Assembly: GCA_023422565.1 (NCBI GenBank)
Contig: JAFAGR010000073.1
Span: 1 to 23,101, forward strand
Origin: Bacteroidota bacterium
Lineage (GTDB): Bacteria; Bacteroidota; Bacteroidia; Chitinophagales; Chitinophagaceae
Direction of reading: 5' to 3'
DNA: 23,101 bases
The notes under the pieces were generated by a model. It was given only the letters and a program-made list of their open reading frames with translations. It had not been told where the DNA came from and did not search any database. Position numbers and translations under genes: made by a program. Below, piece by piece: positions 8,090 through 15,116 of this stretch (the stretch's first letter is position 1; the number at the start of each line of letters is the position of its first letter).

Positions 8090-8659
8090 ATGAAACCGCT
8101 GTTCCCTTTATGTGTATTGATGTTGGGAATGATGGCCTGCACCCAAAAGAAACTTCCTAAAACAGAAGTGATCTCCGTGTTACAACAAATGGAGGAACTT
8201 GCCACGGTTGAATATACGGTAACCAAAGTGGTTAAAGCAAATGATAATAAAACCTGGTTTAAACCGGGAGACAGAAAAATACTTATCACTACTGAAGCCA
8301 CTCTCAAGGCAGGTATAAATATGGCCGCATTAACTGAAGATGATGTGACCATTTCAGGAAAATCTATCACCATTTATTTGCCGGAACCTGAAATATTATC
8401 GGTAAACATGCCCGCAGACAAAATTAAAGTAGCATTTGAAAAAACCGATCTTCTTCGATACCCGTTTAATAATGAAGAACGGGATGCATTACTTAAGCAG
8501 GCTGAACAACAGCTCCGGCGAAGTGGAAATGAAACAGGAATTTTAGCGCAGGCAAAATTAAACACTCAGGTTTTGATGAGCCGGCTGCTAACCGGTTTAG
8601 GATTTGAATCAGTAACCCTTTTCTTTGGCGAAAGAAAAAAATCTCAACACAAAGGATGA
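8090..8659 (+). CDS. DUF4230 family lipoprotein
   Basis: The protein is 189 residues from the ATG at 8090. Two in-frame TTG codons precede it, but the ATG gives a proper leader. The hydrophobic start ends in MMACTQKK, so Cys17 is a likely lipidated cysteine of a lipoprotein, though with Met rather than Leu at -3. The remainder has the DUF4230 pattern: 'VEYTVTKVVKAND', a strand with 'GDRKILITTEATLKAGINMAAL', 'ITIYLPEPEILSV', and a C-terminal Arg/Gln-rich helix ending in 'LLTGLGFESVTLFF'. The function of DUF4230 is unknown. It overlaps the next gene, a second DUF4230 protein, by four bases (ATGA). Confidence 0.82.
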   Translation: MKPLFPLCVLMLGMMACTQKKLPKTEVISVLQQMEELATVEYTVTKVVKANDNKTWFKPGDRKILITTEATLKAGINMAALTEDDVTISGKSITIYLPEPEILSVNMPADKIKVAFEKTDLLRYPFNNEERDALLKQAEQQLRRSGNETGILAQAKLNTQVLMSRLLTGLGFESVTLFFGERKKSQHKG

Positions 8660-9255
8660 GATTTTTAAAAACGATATCAAAAGGGGTTTGGTTGGCAGCA
8701 GGCATTTTGCTTTTGATCTTCATTCTCCAAAAAGCAAATGTGATTCCTTCTTTCAGAGATTTGTTTCGTGAACAACCCGTAAGTATAGACGAAACACCGA
8801 TACTCGTGAAGGAGATCCGTGCAATTGCGGAATTGAACACAGCAAGTTTGTATCATGAATTTGTGATTGACACCACGCAGCCTTCAATAATGCCACTAAA
8901 GGCCCTCAGGAAAAGAATTGTATTGATAGCGAAAGGAAAAGTAACGGCAGGAGTGAATTTGCAACAGCTTGATTCAACCCGGATTTTTGTTGAAGGAGAT
9001 TCGGTAAGTATGAATTTGCCGGGAGCACAGATCACAGGCGTGGAGCTCAATCCATCTTCCTTTGAAACTTTTTATGAGAATGGTCGGTGGGGCGGAGAAG
9101 AAATTGCGGGCGTGAAAACACTGGCTCGGAGAATTTTGTTAGCCGAAGCCCTTCGACGGGGCTTGCTTCAGAAGGCGGATGAAAAGGCACGCCAGGCGAT
9201 GAAAGATTTTCTTTTTGCCGCAGGTTTCAAAAAGATAAATATCGAATCAAACTGA
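8656..9255 (+). CDS. DUF4230 family membrane-anchored protein
   Basis: This 199-residue protein has one hydrophobic segment near the N-terminus (about residues 11-26, VWLAAGILLLIFILQ), likely a membrane anchor rather than a cleaved signal. The soluble part repeats the DUF4230 layout of the preceding gene: 'IAELNTASLYHEFVIDT', 'KRIVLIAKGKVTAGVNLQQLDSTRIFVEGDSVSMNLPGAQI' and a C-terminal helix with 'KDFLFAAGFKKINI'. The two are diverged paralogues and share an ATGA start/stop overlap, so they are probably co-translated and may work as a pair. The 3' end overlaps the convergent ACMSD gene by 9 bases. Confidence 0.82.
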   Translation: MRFLKTISKGVWLAAGILLLIFILQKANVIPSFRDLFREQPVSIDETPILVKEIRAIAELNTASLYHEFVIDTTQPSIMPLKALRKRIVLIAKGKVTAGVNLQQLDSTRIFVEGDSVSMNLPGAQITGVELNPSSFETFYENGRWGGEEIAGVKTLARRILLAEALRRGLLQKADEKARQAMKDFLFAAGFKKINIESN

Positions 9256-10239
9256 CCGGCCCAACCAGTTCATCGCATTTTTGAAAAGCAATTTGTTCTT
9301 CAGGTTAAGGTCAAAATTCATTTCTTCAATTAATTTACCGGGCACATGCTCTCCTAACGGAAAGGGGTAATCGCTTCCCAGGCAGATGTGGTCTTCACCC
9401 ATTACATCAATGATAAAATTCAGGGCACGTTCGTCGTGCACGAGGCTGTCAATCCAAAACTTACCAATATATTTCTCGGGTGAGGTTTTGTTGTCGACCG
9501 CAACCAGGTCAGGGCGAACATCAAACCCATGTTTAATTCTCCCGATCGTAGCCGGAAAAGAACCTCCCCCATGCGCGAAGGCAATGCGCAGGTTGGGAAA
9601 TTTTTCCAGTACTCCGCCAAATATCATAGAACATATAGCGCGTGAAGTTTCAGCAGGCATCCCCACCAGCCACGGAAGCCAGTATCTTTCTATCTGCTTC
9701 TCTCCCATCATCTCCCAAGGATGAATAAAAATTGCGCAACCCAGTTGCTCCGCTCTTTCATAAAAAGGGAAAAATCTTTCCTCGCTTAAGTTATCACCGT
9801 TAATATTACTTCCGATCTCCAGGCCCGCCATATCAAGTTCGGTCATACAACGCTCCATTTCGCCGATCGCGAGTTCTGTATCCTGCATCGGCACTGTACC
9901 CAATGCAATAAACCTGTCCGGAGTTTTTTGAGCTACTCCTGCAATGTGGTCATTAAAAAAGCGTGATGTTTCCAACCCGTCTTCCGCCTTTGCCCAATAA
10001 TTGAACAACACCGGAATAGTTGACAATACCTGAACATCTACGCCCGTTTCCTTCATTTCGTTTATGCGTACCCGTTCGTCATAACAATTTTCTTCCACCA
10101 CGCGAAACAGGTTATCTCCTTTCATCATGCAGGCCTGGCAATTCCTGTGTTCCACATGAATGAAATTTCCATAACCGAATTTTTTTACCCAGTTCGGCAT
10201 AGAAGAGGGCATAATGTGCGTGTGGATGTCGATCTTCAT
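9247..10239 (-). CDS. nbaD: 2-amino-3-carboxymuconate-6-semialdehyde decarboxylase (ACMSD)
   Basis: This 330-residue amidohydrolase-superfamily enzyme decarboxylates ACMS to 2-aminomuconate-6-semialdehyde in the kynurenine pathway. It starts MKIDIHTHIMP, giving metal ligands His6 and His8. Further family residues are Arg46 in the NLFRVVEENCYD region, His173 (FIHPWEM), His223 (FAHGGG) and Asp290 (LGSDYPFPLGEH). Other stretches characteristic of ACMSD rather than generic amidohydrolases are STIPVLFNYWAKAED and RYWLPWLVGMPAETSRAICSM. It is on the same strand as HAAO, but a 1.1-kb transposase/repeat region now separates them. A CAAATATG motif (minus strand CATATTTG, one mismatch to TAnnTTTG) at 10267-10274 may serve as its own promoter. 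Confidence 0.95.
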   Translation of the reverse strand: MKIDIHTHIMPSSMPNWVKKFGYGNFIHVEHRNCQACMMKGDNLFRVVEENCYDERVRINEMKETGVDVQVLSTIPVLFNYWAKAEDGLETSRFFNDHIAGVAQKTPDRFIALGTVPMQDTELAIGEMERCMTELDMAGLEIGSNINGDNLSEERFFPFYERAEQLGCAIFIHPWEMMGEKQIERYWLPWLVGMPAETSRAICSMIFGGVLEKFPNLRIAFAHGGGSFPATIGRIKHGFDVRPDLVAVDNKTSPEKYIGKFWIDSLVHDERALNFIIDVMGEDHICLGSDYPFPLGEHVPGKLIEEMNFDLNLKNKLLFKNAMNWLGRSV

Positions 10240-10330
10240 GAGAAGTCAAAAGTAAAAAGTAAAAAGCAAATATGCGGAACGAATGGTGGGATTGGTCTGA
10301 GTGATGTGTTTCCTATAATAAACACCGGCA

Positions 10331-10375
10331 ATGCCACAGAAAAACACGTGTGTGGCATGAGCATCTTGCCGATGC
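10331..10375. repeat. Two hairpins upstream of the RAYT-like gene
   Basis: ATGCCACA (10331-10338) is the exact inverse complement of TGTGGCAT (10351-10358) around a 12-base loop. Next to it GCATC (10361-10365) pairs with GATGC (10371-10375) around TTGCC. An alternative pairing, CTTGC with GCAAG, overlaps the second. They lie 54-98 bases before the transposase ATG at 10429. Y1 transposases recognise subterminal hairpins, so these may be the left-end recognition structures, but this is inferred from position. Confidence 0.45.
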
Positions 10376-10428
10376 AAGGCCGCTGAACTTTTCTAGGTTT
10401 GAGTATTCGTTACCTAAAATTTTCAATA

Positions 10429-10891
10429 ATGGCAGGAACTTTCACACAGATATACTTTCATTATGTATTTGCAGTTAAAAGAAGGGAAACCCTTTTGCGG
10501 AAACCCTGGAGGGAAGAAGTTTTTAAATACATGGCGGGTACCATCCGAAACAAAAATCAAAAACCAATTAATATTAATGGTGTTTCCGACCATGTGCATG
10601 TTCTGGCAGGGTTAAAACCAGGTTGCTGTTTCATGTCACTAATTCGGGATATAAAAAATAATTCCAGCAAGTTTATTAATGAACAGGGCTTCTTAAAACA
10701 AAAATTTTCATGGCAGGAAGGATATGGGGCGTTCACCCGTGTGCCACAGACATATGGAAACAGTATTCCGTTACATTTCTAATCAGGAAATCCATCATAA
10801 GGAGGCATCTTTCAAAGAAGAATATCACACACTTCTACATGAAAATGGTATCGCGTACAACGAAAAATATCTATTCGATTGGATGGAATGA
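10429..10891 (+). pseudogene. Frameshifted IS200-like (Y1/HUH) transposase, RAYT type
   Basis: The ATG at 10429 (MAGTFTQIYFHYVFAVKRR) opens a Y1_Tnp-domain protein with the HUH motif DHVHVL (His55, His57) and the conserved KFSWQEGYGAF stretch. This frame then diverges from the family and stops at 10782. The expected continuation is found one frame over: METVFRYISNQEIHHKE, then FKEEYHTLL and YLFDWME, with a TGA at 10889-10891. So a one-base gain (or two-base loss) lies around 10738-10755, between the HUH motif and the catalytic-tyrosine helix (FRYISNQE). Restored, the protein would be about 153 residues, normal for the family. It is probably inactive, unless the shift is a sequencing error or is recoded; no slippery heptamer is evident. 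It sits between ACMSD and HAAO beside a palindrome array. Confidence 0.85.
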
Positions 10892-10946
10892 GGGAAGCAA
10901 AAAATGGATTTAGAAATCCAATTCATATTGGAGGCGTAGATATGCC

Positions 10947-11270
10947 ACCCCTTCGGGGTTTTGAATGCAACACCTTTTACCGAAAAGAATCTCACCCCTT
11001 CGGGGTTCGGATAATGGTCTTCCCGTAAATATCATAAGAATACAACAGAGAATCCCGACGGGATGATACTCATATATGGCACAACATTAAGATCGAATGA
11101 AATCCCGAAGGGATGGTATTCCTATTTAGGACTCCCGAGAAGAACGGATCAGAAAACCCCAAAGGGGTGACAATCATATATGGCAAAACGTTAAGATCGA
11201 ATAGAAATCCCGAAGGGATGGTACTCATATATGGCACAAAGTTAAGATCGAATAGAAATCCCGAAGGGAT
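10947..11270. repeat. Array of short palindromes (ATCCC-GAA-GGGAT type), ~51-bp spacing
   Basis: The region from 10892 to 11364 holds no gene but has seven small palindromes. Two of the form ACCCC-TTC-GGGGT are at 10947-10959 and 10994-11006. The others begin near 11052 (ATCCC-GAC-GGGAT), 11102 (ATCCC-GAA-GGGAT), 11156 (ACCCC-AAA-GGGGT), 11207 and 11258 (both ATCCC-GAA-GGGAT). Between the later ones a spacer of the type 'ggta(c/t)tc-atatatggca-aa-gttaagatcgaat' recurs, giving units of 50-54 bases. The first two have the complementary loop (TTC versus GAA), so the array contains both orientations. The architecture resembles REP/BIME repeats mobilised by RAYTs, and the frameshifted transposase ends 56 bases to the left. 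Confidence 0.85.
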
Positions 11271-11364
11271 GGTATTCCTATATTGCGTGGATTATATCAG
11301 CACGGCATTGCCGAAAATCAATCGTCAATCGGAAACCGTAAATTCAAAATCGTAAATTGAATCG

Positions 11365-11889
11365 CTATCCTTTCTTAACCGGCGGAGACATCACCGCACC
11401 GCATTTTGAACAGGTTCGTCTTTCCTCGGAAGAATAGAAACCTTCCATAACCGGTGGAAGCTGACTAACGATGTCGGATACATGAAGATGTTCTTCATAT
11501 AATTTATTCCCGCAGTTTTCGCAATACCAAAGAAATCCGTCTTCCTCGGTTTCCCTTACCTTTTCTATCACCAGTCCAACAGTTCCTTCACCGCGTTGGG
11601 GAGAGTGTGGGGTGCGGGGAGGCAGCAAAAAAATATCTCCTTCATTAATGGCAATATCACGAGGCTTGCCGTCTTCAATAATTCTTAAAATTATATTTCC
11701 TTCAATCTGGTAATACAGTTCTTCACTTTCATTAAAATGATAATCCTTTCTGGAATTCGGGCCTCCCACAACCATCACAATAAAATTCTCAGCGTCTTTA
11801 TAAATACACTGGTTACCAACCGGGGGCTTAAGAAGGTCGCGGTTTTCACTTATCCATTTTTTTAGGTTGAAAGGAGATGCTATGGCCAT
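11365..11889 (-). CDS. nbaC: 3-hydroxyanthranilate 3,4-dioxygenase (HAAO)
   Basis: The protein is 174 residues from the ATG at 11889 (MAIASPFNLKKW). An open extension to 12060 would run back through the divergent promoter region and into the ALDH gene, so it is rejected. It is a cupin that opens the ring of 3-hydroxyanthranilate to ACMS. The iron ligands are at exactly the positions known for the bacterial enzyme: His51, Glu57 and His95, with the substrate-contact Arg99. The C-terminal rubredoxin-like metal site typical of bacterial HAAO is present as two CxxC pairs, Cys123/126 (CENC) and Cys160/163 (CSKC). It is divergent from the ALDH-RidA-KynU-KMO operon. A TAAATTTC box on the minus strand at 11908-11915 may be its promoter. 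Confidence 0.96.
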   Translation of the reverse strand: MAIASPFNLKKWISENRDLLKPPVGNQCIYKDAENFIVMVVGGPNSRKDYHFNESEELYYQIEGNIILRIIEDGKPRDIAINEGDIFLLPPRTPHSPQRGEGTVGLVIEKVRETEEDGFLWYCENCGNKLYEEHLHVSDIVSQLPPVMEGFYSSEERRTCSKCGAVMSPPVKKG

Positions 11890-11943
11890 GCTTGAAGTTT
11901 TAGGGAAGAAATTTACAGCTATTTTTTTAATTACCTTTAGCGC
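11890..11943. promoter_or_regulatory. Compact divergent promoter region, HAAO / ALDH operon
   Basis: Only 54 bases separate the two divergent ATGs, so both promoters must lie here or inside the genes. On the minus strand TAAATTTC (11908-11915) is one base off the TAnnTTTG -7 consensus and about 19 bases from the HAAO start. On the plus strand TACCTTTA (11932-11939) is also one base off, and ends four bases before the ALDH ATG at 11944. If it is used, the operon mRNA would be almost leaderless. No operator palindrome or regulator gene is apparent. Confidence 0.35.
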
Positions 11944-13398
11944 ATGCAAGCGGATATTCCTTATCACCTTGAAAACTTCATCGGTGGTAATTTCATAGGG
12001 CCATTGAGCGGCAAATTCATAGATAATTTTAACCCTGCCACGGGAGCCATAAGCGGTCAAATTCCTGATTCAAATGAGAAAGATATTGAAGTGGCAGTAC
12101 AGGCTGCGAAAGAAGCCTTCCCGAAATGGAGCGCCGCCGAACCCGAAGAACGCTTTCGCATCCTCAATAACATTGCAAACATTATTGAAGAAAATCGGGA
12201 TGAACTTGCCCTTGCCGAAACTAACGATAACGGCAAGCCGCTTTGGTTGAGTAAGAGAGTGGACATGTATCGAGCCGCCGCAAATTTTCGCTTCTTTGCC
12301 ACTGCTGCACTTCAATTTTCTTCAGAAAGCCATTCTATGCCTGATGGCGTAAATTTCACTCTTCGCCAACCGATCGGTATAGTAGGATGCATATCACCAT
12401 GGAATCTTCCGCTTTATCTATTCACCTGGAAAATAGCGCCTGCGCTGGCGGCAGGAAACTGCGTGATCGCAAAACCATCCGAAGTCACTCCCGCAACGGC
12501 TTTTCTATTAGGAAGGATATGTAAGGAGGCCGGTTTGCCCGATGGAGTATTAAACATAGTACACGGCACCGGGCCTGTTACAGGTGAAGCCATCGTGGCA
12601 CATCCGGATATAAAGGCGATTTCGTTTACGGGAAGCACACGGGCAGGAGAAAGAATTGCATCTGTTGCCGCACCGAAATTTAAAAAATTATCTCTCGAAC
12701 TCGGAGGTAAAAATCCTAATATCATTTTTGCGGATTGCGATTGGGAGAAAATGTTACGCACAACCGTACAGTCTTCTTTCAGTAACCAGGGCCAGATTTG
12801 TTTATGCGGAAGCAGAATAATTGTTGAACGGAAGATATACGACCGCTTTAAAAAAGAATTTATTGAACTTGTACAACGGTTACGCGTAGGTGATCCTTTA
12901 GACGATTCTTCTAAGCAAGGGGCCATAGTAAGCAAGGCTCATTTTGAAAAGGTGATGCAGTGTATTAAAGTCGCAAAAGAAGAAGGCGGAAAGATACTTT
13001 GCGGAGGCAATTCGGTAAGGCCGGAAGGACGTTGTGCAGGGGGATTTTTTATTCAGCCAACTGTTATTGAAGGTGTGGGGCCTGATTCAAAAACAAATAT
13101 GGAGGAAATATTTGGACCCGTGGTTACCTTGCAGCCGTTTGATACCCTTGAGGAAGCGACCTCTCTGGCAAACGCAGCCACTTATGGATTGTCTGCCACA
13201 ATCTGGACGCAAGACATTACTACGGCCCATGCGGTTGCAAACAATCTGCAAACGGGCATTGTATGGATCAATTGCTGGCTTAAGCGCGATCTCCGAACAG
13301 CTTTTGGGGGCGTGAAAAACAGTGGTGTTGGGCGCGAAGGCGGATGGGAAGCGATGCGATTTTTTACGGAAGCAAAAAACATTTGCATAGAATATTAA
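11944..13398 (+). CDS. nbaE: 2-aminomuconate-6-semialdehyde dehydrogenase (ALDH superfamily)
   Basis: This 484-residue NAD-dependent aldehyde dehydrogenase has the oxyanion Asn154 in SPWNLPL, the coenzyme motif SFTGSTRAGE (227-236), the general base Glu252 in LELGGKNPN and the catalytic Cys286 in NQGQICLCGSRI. The CLCGSR ending of the cysteine motif and the N-terminal ENFIGGNFIGP resemble the ALDH8A1/aminomuconate-semialdehyde group rather than betaine-aldehyde enzymes. Assignment to oxidation of 2-aminomuconate semialdehyde to 2-aminomuconate rests on this and on its position as first gene of the kynurenine operon, three bases before the RidA gene. Hydroxymuconic-semialdehyde activity is the main alternative. 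Confidence 0.9.
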   Translation: MQADIPYHLENFIGGNFIGPLSGKFIDNFNPATGAISGQIPDSNEKDIEVAVQAAKEAFPKWSAAEPEERFRILNNIANIIEENRDELALAETNDNGKPLWLSKRVDMYRAAANFRFFATAALQFSSESHSMPDGVNFTLRQPIGIVGCISPWNLPLYLFTWKIAPALAAGNCVIAKPSEVTPATAFLLGRICKEAGLPDGVLNIVHGTGPVTGEAIVAHPDIKAISFTGSTRAGERIASVAAPKFKKLSLELGGKNPNIIFADCDWEKMLRTTVQSSFSNQGQICLCGSRIIVERKIYDRFKKEFIELVQRLRVGDPLDDSSKQGAIVSKAHFEKVMQCIKVAKEEGGKILCGGNSVRPEGRCAGGFFIQPTVIEGVGPDSKTNMEEIFGPVVTLQPFDTLEEATSLANAATYGLSATIWTQDITTAHAVANNLQTGIVWINCWLKRDLRTAFGGVKNSGVGREGGWEAMRFFTEAKNICIEY

Positions 13399-13401
13399 AT
13401 T

Positions 13402-13827
13402 ATGTCTGCAGAAAATAATATTATTCACACCAGCAATGCCGCAAAGCCTCTGGGAGCGTATCCACATGCGAGGCAAGTAGGCAACCTGCTGTTTCTGTCT
13501 GGCATTGGAAGCCGCAATGCAGAAGACAATTCAATTCCGGGACTGGAACTTGATGCTAATGGAAATATCGTCAGGTATGATATCGCAGCAGAATGCCATT
13601 CTGTATTCAGAAATGTAAAAGCCGTGCTGGAAGCCAGTGGCAGCAGTTGGCATAAGATGGTGGATGTAACAGTATATCTCACCAATATGAAAAAGGATTT
13701 TGCGGAATACAACCGCATTTACGGTGAATATTTCAAAGATGTGCAGGCATGCCGCACCACTGTAGAAGTAAAAAGTTTGCCTACGCCAATCGCTATTGAA
13801 TTAAAAGTTATTGCTACAATAGATTAA
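13402..13827 (+). CDS. nbaF: RidA-family 2-aminomuconate deaminase
   Basis: This 141-residue member of the RidA/YjgF/UK114 family has the full signature region ACRTTVEVKSLPTPIAIELKVIA. Its conserved Arg118 binds the substrate carboxylate in family members. The N-terminal 'AKPLGAYPHARQVGNLLFLSGIGSR' is also typical. The slightly long N-terminus with an insert (NSIPGLELDANGNIVRYD) is seen in the 2-aminomuconate deaminase branch. It probably hydrolyses 2-aminomuconate to 4-oxalocrotonate plus ammonia, judged from the operon: 3 bases after the semialdehyde dehydrogenase and 1 base before kynureninase. A generic enamine/imine deaminase role is the alternative. Confidence 0.88.
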   Translation: MSAENNIIHTSNAAKPLGAYPHARQVGNLLFLSGIGSRNAEDNSIPGLELDANGNIVRYDIAAECHSVFRNVKAVLEASGSSWHKMVDVTVYLTNMKKDFAEYNRIYGEYFKDVQACRTTVEVKSLPTPIAIELKVIATID

Positions 13828-13828
13828 C

Positions 13829-15112
13829 ATGAATCACGAATACAACCTGGAATATGCCAGGGCAATGGACGAGAAAGATCCTTTAAAAAATTTCAGAAGT
13901 AAATTTTACATCCCATATATCAACGGCAAAGAGAGCATCTATTTCACCGGAAATTCTTTGGGATTACAACCTCGCACTACGCAGGATTATGTAGTGAACG
14001 AGCTTGAAGATTGGGCTAATTATGGCGTGGAAGGGCATTTCCATGCACGTAATCCCTGGTACAGTTACCATGAAATGTTTCCTGAACTGCTAAGCGATAT
14101 AGTTGGTGCGAAAGTGGAAGAGATCGTAGTGATGAATCAACTTACGGTGAATTTGCACGTATTGATGACCAGCTTTTATCAACCTACGAAACAACGTTAC
14201 AAAATAATCTATGAGGCGAAAGCATTTCCCTCCGATCAATATGCCATCGCATCGCAGGTAAAGCTTCACGGCCTGGACCCCGCAGAGGCGATTATTGAAG
14301 TTTCTCCGCGTACAGGCGAGGTCGTTATACAACATGAGGACATCCTCTCTGCAATAAAAGAACACGGAGATTCTACCGCTTTAGTGCTTTTTGGCGGAGT
14401 GAATTATTACTCAGGCCAGGTGTTTAATATGCAGGCTATCACCCGGGCAGCCCATGAAGCCGGCGCCCTCTGCGGGTTTGATCTCGCTCATGCTGCAGGC
14501 AACATAGCTTTAGAGTTGCACGACTGGCAGGTAGATTTTGCCTGCTGGTGCAGCTATAAATATTTAAACTCGGGACCGGGGGGCGTTGCAGGCGCATTTA
14601 TACATGAAAGGCATATCGGAAACAAAAATCTTCCACGACTTGCAGGCTGGTGGGGCCATAATAAAGACACCCGCTTTAAAATGGAAAAGGAATTTGACCC
14701 TATCACCACTGCAGAAGGTTGGCAAATGAGTAATGCTCCTGTACTCAGCATGGCCGCCCATAAAGCTTCCCTTGATGTGTTTAATGAAGCCGGTATGGCA
14801 GACCTTGTTGAAAAAAGCCGGGAGCTGACTTCCTACCTGTTCTTCGTTCTGGATGAGGTCAATGCCTCATTCGCGCATCCGATCATGGAAGTGATCACTC
14901 CGCGAAATGAAAATGAAAGAGGATGCCAGGTTTCGGTTATATTGAAGAAGGATGGCAAGCAAATATTCGACACTCTTCTCAAACACGGTGTGATTGCGGA
15001 CTGGCGGGAACCCGACGTGATCCGTATTGCACCCGTCCCCCTGTACAATACATTTGAAGATGTATTTCGCTTCGGAGAAATAATCCGCGAAACCGCATCG
15101 GGCAAATCATAA
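13829..15112 (+). CDS. kynU: Kynureninase
   Basis: This 427-residue PLP-dependent aminotransferase-fold enzyme cleaves 3-hydroxykynurenine (or kynurenine) to 3-hydroxyanthranilate (or anthranilate) plus alanine. Family landmarks are YFTGNSLGLQPR (38-49), MNQLTVNLH with its PLP-phosphate contacts, the PLP ring Asp218 in GFDLAHAAGN, the Schiff-base Lys244 in CWCSYKYLNSGPGG, and LAGWWGH. Length is normal (eukaryotic and bacterial enzymes are about 415-465). It is packed between the RidA gene (1 base) and kmo (4 bases), which supports a single transcript. Co-occurrence with KMO and HAAO implies the 3-hydroxylated substrate is the physiological one. Confidence 0.97.
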   Translation: MNHEYNLEYARAMDEKDPLKNFRSKFYIPYINGKESIYFTGNSLGLQPRTTQDYVVNELEDWANYGVEGHFHARNPWYSYHEMFPELLSDIVGAKVEEIVVMNQLTVNLHVLMTSFYQPTKQRYKIIYEAKAFPSDQYAIASQVKLHGLDPAEAIIEVSPRTGEVVIQHEDILSAIKEHGDSTALVLFGGVNYYSGQVFNMQAITRAAHEAGALCGFDLAHAAGNIALELHDWQVDFACWCSYKYLNSGPGGVAGAFIHERHIGNKNLPRLAGWWGHNKDTRFKMEKEFDPITTAEGWQMSNAPVLSMAAHKASLDVFNEAGMADLVEKSRELTSYLFFVLDEVNASFAHPIMEVITPRNENERGCQVSVILKKDGKQIFDTLLKHGVIADWREPDVIRIAPVPLYNTFEDVFRFGEIIRETASGKS

Positions 15113-15116
15113 TTTA

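Noticed and set aside
10710..10913. 67-codon open frame at the end of the first transposase
   Set aside because: It is the wrong frame. The family-matching C-terminus (FRYISNQE, YLFDWME) is in a different frame ending at 10891.
10331..11270. Possible CRISPR array
   Set aside because: Unit spacing is about 51 bases, but the 'spacers' are similar to each other, the invariant part is only 13-14 bases, and no cas gene is present.
11113..11355. 80-codon open frame across the palindrome array, containing repeated 'RNPEGMV' peptides
   Set aside because: The repeat spacing of about 51 bases is a multiple of three, so the frame stays open by arithmetic. The peptide is just the translated palindrome, with no start signal or family.
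11890..12060. Longer N-terminus for 3-hydroxyanthranilate dioxygenase
   Set aside because: It would run antisense through the start of the ALDH gene. The start at 11889 puts His51, Glu57 and His95 at the positions known for the family.
12414..12935. 173-codon minus-strand frame inside the ALDH gene
   Set aside because: It lies wholly antisense to conserved ALDH motifs, including the catalytic Glu and Cys regions. It is a shadow.
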